64,000 bases of DNA, taken from assembly GCF_000430765.1 (NCBI RefSeq), contig NZ_KE387239.1, positions 58,856 through 122,855 on the forward strand, read 5' to 3'. Positions 59,721 to 64,000 of this stretch are shown here, piece after piece. The DNA is from Peribacillus kribbensis DSM 17871. GTDB taxonomy: Bacteria > Bacillota > Bacilli > Bacillales > DSM-1321. Position 1 is the first letter of the stretch; every line of letters begins with the position of its first letter. Both the position numbers and the translations under genes were made by a program. Below the pieces are notes generated by a model. The model made no database searches. It worked only from the letters and a program-made list of their open reading frames with translations, and was not told the origin of the DNA.

Positions 59721-60247
59721 GACAACGGAGCTGAGATTTTAGCAAAAGTTTCGGAATATTATTTTGGCTCTTATGGTCAAATCATATTGGGCTTATTGAT
59801 TTCCGCAGCATGCTTGACAACAAGTGTAGGACTGATCACTTCATGTTCTTCGTTTTTTCATAAACTATGTCCCAAAATCTCTTATAAAAAATGGGCTGTT
59901 ATTTTATCTGTTTTTAGTACAATTGTTCAAATATAGGATTGAATTCGCTTATTGCGATTTCAATTCCTGTATTACAGACTTTGTATCCAATTGCTATATG
60001 TTTAATTTTTTTAACTCTCTTACGGCCGCTGGTTAATGATAATCGTGAAGTGTATCAAGGCAGTTTGATCCTAACATTTATTGTGAGCCTTTTTGAGGGA
60101 TTGAAAGCAGCTGGTATACAAATGGATGAAGTGACTGTATTTTTCACAAAGTTCCTTCCCTTTTATACGATTGGGCTAGGATGGATAATTCCAGCTATAG
60201 CAGGCGGGATAGGCGGTTATCTGTTCAGTGTCTTTAGAACAAAGTGA
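59720..60247 (+). pseudogene. C-terminal part of a BrnQ branched-chain amino acid carrier, frameshifted
   Basis: Frame 1 (59720-59937): NGAEILAKVSEYYFGSYGQI, SAACLTTSVGLITSCSSFFH, KLCPKISYKKWAVILSVFS, stop. One missing base near 59925 moves the rest into the frame from about 59928: NIGLNSLIAISIPVLQTLYP, ICLIFLTLL, FFTKFLPFYTIGLGWIIPA. These are the last third of the Na+/H+-branched-chain amino acid symporter BrnQ. The first two thirds are absent. Confidence 0.85.
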
Positions 60248-60328
60248 ATGAAGGTAAGGCACTACCTTCATTCTAGGTATGGCGGGCGATTCTGTCTGGT
60301 TACTATATGTCTCTTTTAGCCAATAACT

Positions 60329-60366
60329 ATAAAAACTGTATCCTCGAGGGGATACAGTTTTTTTCT
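60329..60366. terminator. Bidirectional terminator between brnQ remnant and M20 operon
   Basis: AAAACTGTATCC/GGATACAGTTTT stem with TCGAGG-type loop and T/A runs on both sides. Confidence 0.92.
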
Positions 60367-60373
60367 TACCTAT

Positions 60374-61543
60374 TTAATCTTCAAGGCTGTGGAGCTTAAT
60401 GATCTCGGTAAATATGCTGATTCCATTAAAAAGGGAGTCAATATCAAAATGCATGTCAGGATGATGCAGGCCTGGTGCCAGGTCACAGCCTAAGCCGATC
60501 ATGGTTGCTTTTAATTCCGGCACATTCACTTTATAAAAATGGAAATCGTCTCCACCGGGAGTGATGATGGGAGGAACCAATTTATCGCTTCCCAGCACAT
60601 TCTCGATGGCTTTAGCTGCAAACTGCAGGGCTCCTTCGCTGGACTCGGCAGCAACAATTCCATAATCATCTGTCACGAGAATCTCGGTTTGATACAGTTC
60701 TCTTGCATTGTGGATAATATCCAGAACCCGGTTATGCAATTCCTCCATCAAATCGTTGGTTTGTGCTCGCATATCAATAGCTAAAGAGGCTTTTCCTGGA
60801 ATGATATTCGTGTTCAATCCCCCTGAGATAAACCGTGTCACTTTAGCAGAATGAGGGATATTCGGATCGAAATATAAGGAATGGATCGCATTGATAATGA
60901 AGTTGCCGATTTCGATGGCATTCTGTGTTAAATGTGGTCTCGCTCCATGTGCATCCTCACTGTTGATTTCGAATTGAATGGAGCGTGTGGCACTGTGTAC
61001 GATGGAAGGAGAGGCATACCCAGTCCGCAGTTCCTGAATGGGGCGGAGGTGGATGCCATACAGATAATCTACATCCTCCACCGCGCCTTTTTCTGTTAAC
61101 TTTAATGCGCCTGCGCCTACTTCTTCTGCGGGCTGGAAAATAAAGCGGACCCCCACTCGTTTCTTCAGTTCTTCATTTTGCTGGATAGTCCATAAAACTC
61201 CCAATACGGTCGTCATATGGGCATCATGGCCACAGGAATGGTTCGCCTGCATTTTTCCATCCACTTCCTGATACAAGGCGTCCATATCTGCGCGAATCGC
61301 AATAATCGGACATTCACCGCTGAAGTTTCCGATATCCCCTATGACACCTGTGCAGTCATCAAATGATACAACACGATGGCAGCCAGCATCCTCGAGCAAT
61401 TGTTTTATATAGTTGGTTGTTTCCTTCTCTTCCCAGCTTAACTCGGGATTTTGATGCAGATGCTTAAAAGTTTCATAGATTTTCTGTTTAAAGACTTCGG
61501 TTAACATTTGAGTTTGTGTTCCCACTTCACCCATCCCTTTCAT
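60374..61543 (-). CDS. M20-family amidohydrolase (aminoacylase/HipO-like)
   Basis: 389 residues, peptidase M20D type. Metal-binding and catalytic parts: IAIRADMDALYQ, NHSCGHDAHMTTV, FIFQPAEEVGAGA (catalytic Glu pair), GIHLRP, and the C-terminal ITPGGDDFHFY with the dimer/metal His-Asp pieces. Hydrolyses an N-acyl or amide bond of a small substrate. Its start overlaps the RpiR stop by 1 nt (TAATG). The operon with a YfcC transporter and an RpiR sensor suggests uptake and hydrolysis of an N-acylated or peptide-like compound, possibly cell-wall derived. Confidence 0.92.
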   Translation of the reverse strand: MKGMGEVGTQTQMLTEVFKQKIYETFKHLHQNPELSWEEKETTNYIKQLLEDAGCHRVVSFDDCTGVIGDIGNFSGECPIIAIRADMDALYQEVDGKMQANHSCGHDAHMTTVLGVLWTIQQNEELKKRVGVRFIFQPAEEVGAGALKLTEKGAVEDVDYLYGIHLRPIQELRTGYASPSIVHSATRSIQFEINSEDAHGARPHLTQNAIEIGNFIINAIHSLYFDPNIPHSAKVTRFISGGLNTNIIPGKASLAIDMRAQTNDLMEELHNRVLDIIHNARELYQTEILVTDDYGIVAAESSEGALQFAAKAIENVLGSDKLVPPIITPGGDDFHFYKVNVPELKATMIGLGCDLAPGLHHPDMHFDIDSLFNGISIFTEIIKLHSLED

Positions 61544-62337
61544 TAATTAATGTAATACCTGTTGACAGGGTTGACGGCTTCTAGCATTTCAATTTTCTGG
61601 GCCATATGCAGCAGTATCGAATTTAAGAGGGAAAAGGTCACGGGGCCTTTTTCCAAAATGGACTTCTGTGCAACTTGAATGGATAGAACATGGTCCCCTA
61701 AATGACTGATGGGGGAGAGTGCAGAATCCGTAATGACGATGACGGTGTTCCCGTTTGCCTTTGCTTCTTCCGCAATTCTGATTGACTCAAGGGCATATCG
61801 GTAATAAGAGAAGATTACAACACAATATTCTTTTCCTTTATGCTTAATTCCCATATCCAGATCAGGCCGATGCAGTGTTACTTTATTCAATAGGCCATCA
61901 AGTGTAAAGGAAAACCAATGGGCATAGGAATAAGATTGATAATATCCTGCGACTTTAATTTCCTTTGCTGAAATAAGTGCTTGGACTATCTGGTCTGCCG
62001 CCTCCCAATCAATATGGGCAGCGGCCTGCTGGATATTTTCCGCATCAGCCGTCATAATGCTTCCAAATGAATGGTCCTTTTCGCCGCTGCCTATAGGATT
62101 CTGCCTTAAGGAAATCATGGATTGCTGAACATCCAGCTGCAATTCGCGGTATCCATGATATCCGATGGCTTTGCAGAAGCGGATGACCATTGTCTCGCTT
62201 ACACCCAGGGTTTCTGCATTTTTTCTGGCAGAATAGGTGGCAAAGAGGATCGGATTCGACAGCAGTGCTTCTGCGATTTTTTTTAATCCTTTGGTCAGAT
62301 TAGGAAAACGATCTTTGGTTCTGTCGAGATAATTCAT
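61543..62337 (-). CDS. MurR/RpiR-family transcription regulator
   Basis: 264 residues. N-terminal HTH_6 domain (residues 1-75: AEALLSNPILFATYSARKNA, ETLGVSETMVIRFCKAIGYH) and a C-terminal SIS sugar-phosphate-binding domain (about 110-240: IVQALISAKEIKVAGYYQSY, VVIFSYYRYALESIRIAEEA, VIVITDSALSPISHLGD). Regulators of this type sense a sugar phosphate or a similar catabolic intermediate. It sits between transporter and hydrolase genes, all read on the minus strand. Confidence 0.93.
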   Translation of the reverse strand: MNYLDRTKDRFPNLTKGLKKIAEALLSNPILFATYSARKNAETLGVSETMVIRFCKAIGYHGYRELQLDVQQSMISLRQNPIGSGEKDHSFGSIMTADAENIQQAAAHIDWEAADQIVQALISAKEIKVAGYYQSYSYAHWFSFTLDGLLNKVTLHRPDLDMGIKHKGKEYCVVIFSYYRYALESIRIAEEAKANGNTVIVITDSALSPISHLGDHVLSIQVAQKSILEKGPVTFSLLNSILLHMAQKIEMLEAVNPVNRYYIN

Positions 62338-62359
62338 AGAACACCTGCTTATCCTAGAA

Positions 62360-63793
62360 TCAATGCGGTCCCCAGCCTGTTGCGACTCCGATCACAATAA
62401 TGATTAACCCAATCACAAACCACATGCCGACCAAAGGAAGGACAAACCGCACCCATTTGCCATAAGAGATGCCGCTCGCCGCCAGCACACCCATCAGCAC
62501 GCCGGATGTCGGGTTGAAGCAGTTGACCACACCTTCACCCACCATAACGGCCTGGATGGCAACCTGCCTTGTTATATGCATAAGATCGGCAAGCGGTGTA
62601 AGAATAGGCACTAATACGACTGCCTCTCCGCTTCCGGAAGAAATAAAGAAATGTAAGAAGGCACTTAATAGATACATTCCAATGGCGCCAGACACCGGAC
62701 TTAGCCCATGCAGCAGGTTCGCCAGGGAGTTGACGATCGTATCCAGCAGATTACCGTCAGTTAAGACAACTGAAATGGATCGTGCCATTCCTACAATCAA
62801 CGCGCCATATACAAGGTTTTGACAGCCGCCGACAAAGGTTTTGGCAATATCATTCACCTTCAAACGGCCAATCAGACCTGCAAGGATGGCAATTAAAATA
62901 AATACAGCTGACATTTCATTGTCGGCCCAGCCGAGTTTAAAGGCTCCATATACATATATGATGAGCAATAAAGCAGTGACGCCCAAAATGAGCTTTTGCC
63001 TGAGGGTGAATGGTGTTTTTTCCATTGCGTCTGTCATCCCCGCAATGCCTTTCCCCGGAAACCAATCGTCTCCCAACGGACTTTTGTTCGTTTTCTTTAA
63101 TTTCTTGGTGTAGAAATACAAATAACCAATGGTGACGGCAATGAAGGCCAGATAGTTGATAAGCCGGAGCCCCATCCCTGAAAACATGGGAAGCTCTGCC
63201 ATCTTCTGCGAAACGCCTAGAGGGGTGGGAGATAAAAATTGTGCGTTGAATCCTGCATATGTCCCCAGGTAGATGACGGCTGCACCGACCATCGCATCCC
63301 ATTTGAGCGCCCGCGCGACAAGAATGCCGAGCGGAATAAAGCCGATTACAGAATTCACGACAATGCCTGTAGTGCCGAGGATTGAAAATAAAAATCCAAC
63401 TGCGGCGATGAATAATAATTGCCTGGTTTTAAACTTATCAACAACAGAATGAATAAGACCGTTGACGGCACCTGTTTTCTCTAAGATAGCGATGGTACCG
63501 CCGGTAAATAAAACCAGAAAGATGATGGAAGCCGAGGCGGCCATTCCTTCCGGGATTGCTGAGAGAAATTTGATAAAGCTGACGGGTGTCTGGGCAATTT
63601 CATGATAGCTGCCCGGGATGACAACCGTGATATCTCCTTTTGCTACTCGCTTAAATGCTCCTGCCGGAATGATGTAGGAAGCGATGGCTGCAATAAGTGC
63701 AATGACAAACATAAGCACATAGGCATCCGGGCGTTGAAAACCCTTCTTTGGCTTTTCTTCAAATGCTGGTTCTGGTCGCGGATTCGTAATCAT
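62360..63793 (-). CDS. YfcC-family transporter (DcuC-like)
   Basis: 477 residues with about 12 membrane helices. Family features: [66 protein letters not shown] and [20 protein letters not shown]. YfcC proteins are predicted secondary transporters of C4-dicarboxylates, arginine/ornithine or peptides; the M20 hydrolase downstream hints at an acylated amino acid or dipeptide. GGGAGGGATAGG precedes ATG 63793. First gene of the three-gene operon. Confidence 0.9.
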   Translation of the reverse strand: MITNPRPEPAFEEKPKKGFQRPDAYVLMFVIALIAAIASYIIPAGAFKRVAKGDITVVIPGSYHEIAQTPVSFIKFLSAIPEGMAASASIIFLVLFTGGTIAILEKTGAVNGLIHSVVDKFKTRQLLFIAAVGFLFSILGTTGIVVNSVIGFIPLGILVARALKWDAMVGAAVIYLGTYAGFNAQFLSPTPLGVSQKMAELPMFSGMGLRLINYLAFIAVTIGYLYFYTKKLKKTNKSPLGDDWFPGKGIAGMTDAMEKTPFTLRQKLILGVTALLLIIYVYGAFKLGWADNEMSAVFILIAILAGLIGRLKVNDIAKTFVGGCQNLVYGALIVGMARSISVVLTDGNLLDTIVNSLANLLHGLSPVSGAIGMYLLSAFLHFFISSGSGEAVVLVPILTPLADLMHITRQVAIQAVMVGEGVVNCFNPTSGVLMGVLAASGISYGKWVRFVLPLVGMWFVIGLIIIVIGVATGWGPH

Positions 63794-63860
63794 CCTATCC
63801 CTCCCTAAAAATCTAAAAAATTACAATATTCTAAAAATTATAGATAATTATAATGAATGA

Positions 63861-63905
63861 TTTCCTTTATTTCAATAAAAAATGAAGGAAAAACTTTATT
63901 TCCGC
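63861..63905 (-). promoter_or_regulatory. Possible RpiR operator upstream of the yfcC operon
   Basis: Direct repeats CTTTATTTC (63865-63873 and 63894-63902, 29 bp apart) and an inverted pair TTTCCTT (63861-63867) / AAGGAAA (63885-63891). TATAAT on the minus strand (63837-63842) could be the -10. The remaining bases to the window end show no gene. Confidence 0.4.
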
Positions 63906-64000
63906 TTGATCTAAGGGTTTTAGAAATAGAATTAGAATAGCGAGGGAGAGGGAACCTATAAGAAGGTATGAATTACGTTTTTAGCTTGAAGTTGTTCAGT

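Noticed and set aside
1..64000. CRISPR arrays, rRNA, tRNA, complete insertion sequences
   Set aside because: No regularly spaced repeats, no rRNA or cloverleaf-like tRNA ends, and no intact transposase with terminal repeats were seen by reading; a tRNAscan or ISfinder run would be needed to be certain.

Overview
The window is a chromosomal stretch from a low-to-moderate GC Gram-positive bacterium of the Bacillaceae. The evidence is strong AGGAGG-type ribosome sites with frequent TTG/GTG starts, a prfB programmed +1 frameshift, SinI/SinR-type biofilm regulators, and a core gene order (secA, prfB, yitT-type yvjA, cccB, ftsE, ftsX, ctpB, minJ) that I know from Bacillus subtilis. Species cannot be fixed from sequence alone; it is not B. 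subtilis, because large blocks are inserted into that order. No rRNA, tRNA or CRISPR array was seen. LAYOUT. (1) 1-13.2 kb: the 3' part of an AT-rich exopolysaccharide operon: EpsN-like aminotransferase (cut by the window edge), a SinR/SlrR paralogue, six glycosyltransferase or pyruvyltransferase genes (three are recent-looking GT4 paralogues), two hexapeptide acyltransferases, a membrane-anchored GH88/105-like protein, a Wzx-type flippase behind a structured leader, and an acyltransferase-3 protein, closed by a strong terminator. (2) 13.2-14.7 kb: decayed beta-helix protein fragments. (3) 14.8-19.6 kb: a six-gene RiPP-type operon: Gly/Asn-rich precursor, HPr-kinase-like protein, PqqD-like recognition protein, Ser/His signal-peptidase-like protease, ABC exporter and nucleotidyltransferase. 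It resembles paeninodin lasso clusters but has no lasso cyclase and no B2 transglutaminase-like protease. A SinR-box-like palindrome overlaps its -10 region. (4) 19.6-21.6 kb: VanZ-like protein, a SinI-domain protein, a zinc-ribbon mini-protein, a c-di-GMP-I riboswitch in front of sinI, and sinR facing sinI tail to tail. (5) 21.7-25.7 kb: secA and prfB. (6) 25.8-29.7 kb: a previously unlisted 41-residue lasso-type precursor with its own promoter, SinR half-site and terminator, a secreted GH3 beta-glucosidase, and a dead GGDEF gene. (7) 29.9-36 kb: yitT, cccB, dinB-like, ftsE, ftsX, ctpB. (8) 36.1-50.1 kb: a Ter stress module (three TerD, TerC, CitE-like lyase, PRTase, StiP-like protein, HAD phosphatase, YceG, TelA/YceH), opened by an ECF-type (SigW-like) promoter. 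An EAL-domain relic and two secreted phosphodiesterase-type genes interrupt it. (9) 50.3-51.5 kb: minJ. (10) 51.8-64 kb: CheW/MCP pair, toxin-like debris, HU, cold-shock protein, an ArsR/SRPBCC operon, several broken genes, and an M20 hydrolase/RpiR/YfcC operon. HOW IT FITS. The first 29 kb reads as a biofilm region: matrix polysaccharide, SinR-family repressors, a SinI anti-repressor behind a c-di-GMP sensor, and two RiPP-type precursors whose promoters carry SinR-like boxes. Two c-di-GMP turnover enzymes (GGDEF at 29 kb, EAL at 39 kb) have decayed. The most notable candidates for a new system are the cyclase-less RiPP operon with its possible link to the orphan lasso-type precursor, and the c-di-GMP-riboswitch/SinI/SinR arrangement that may control it.
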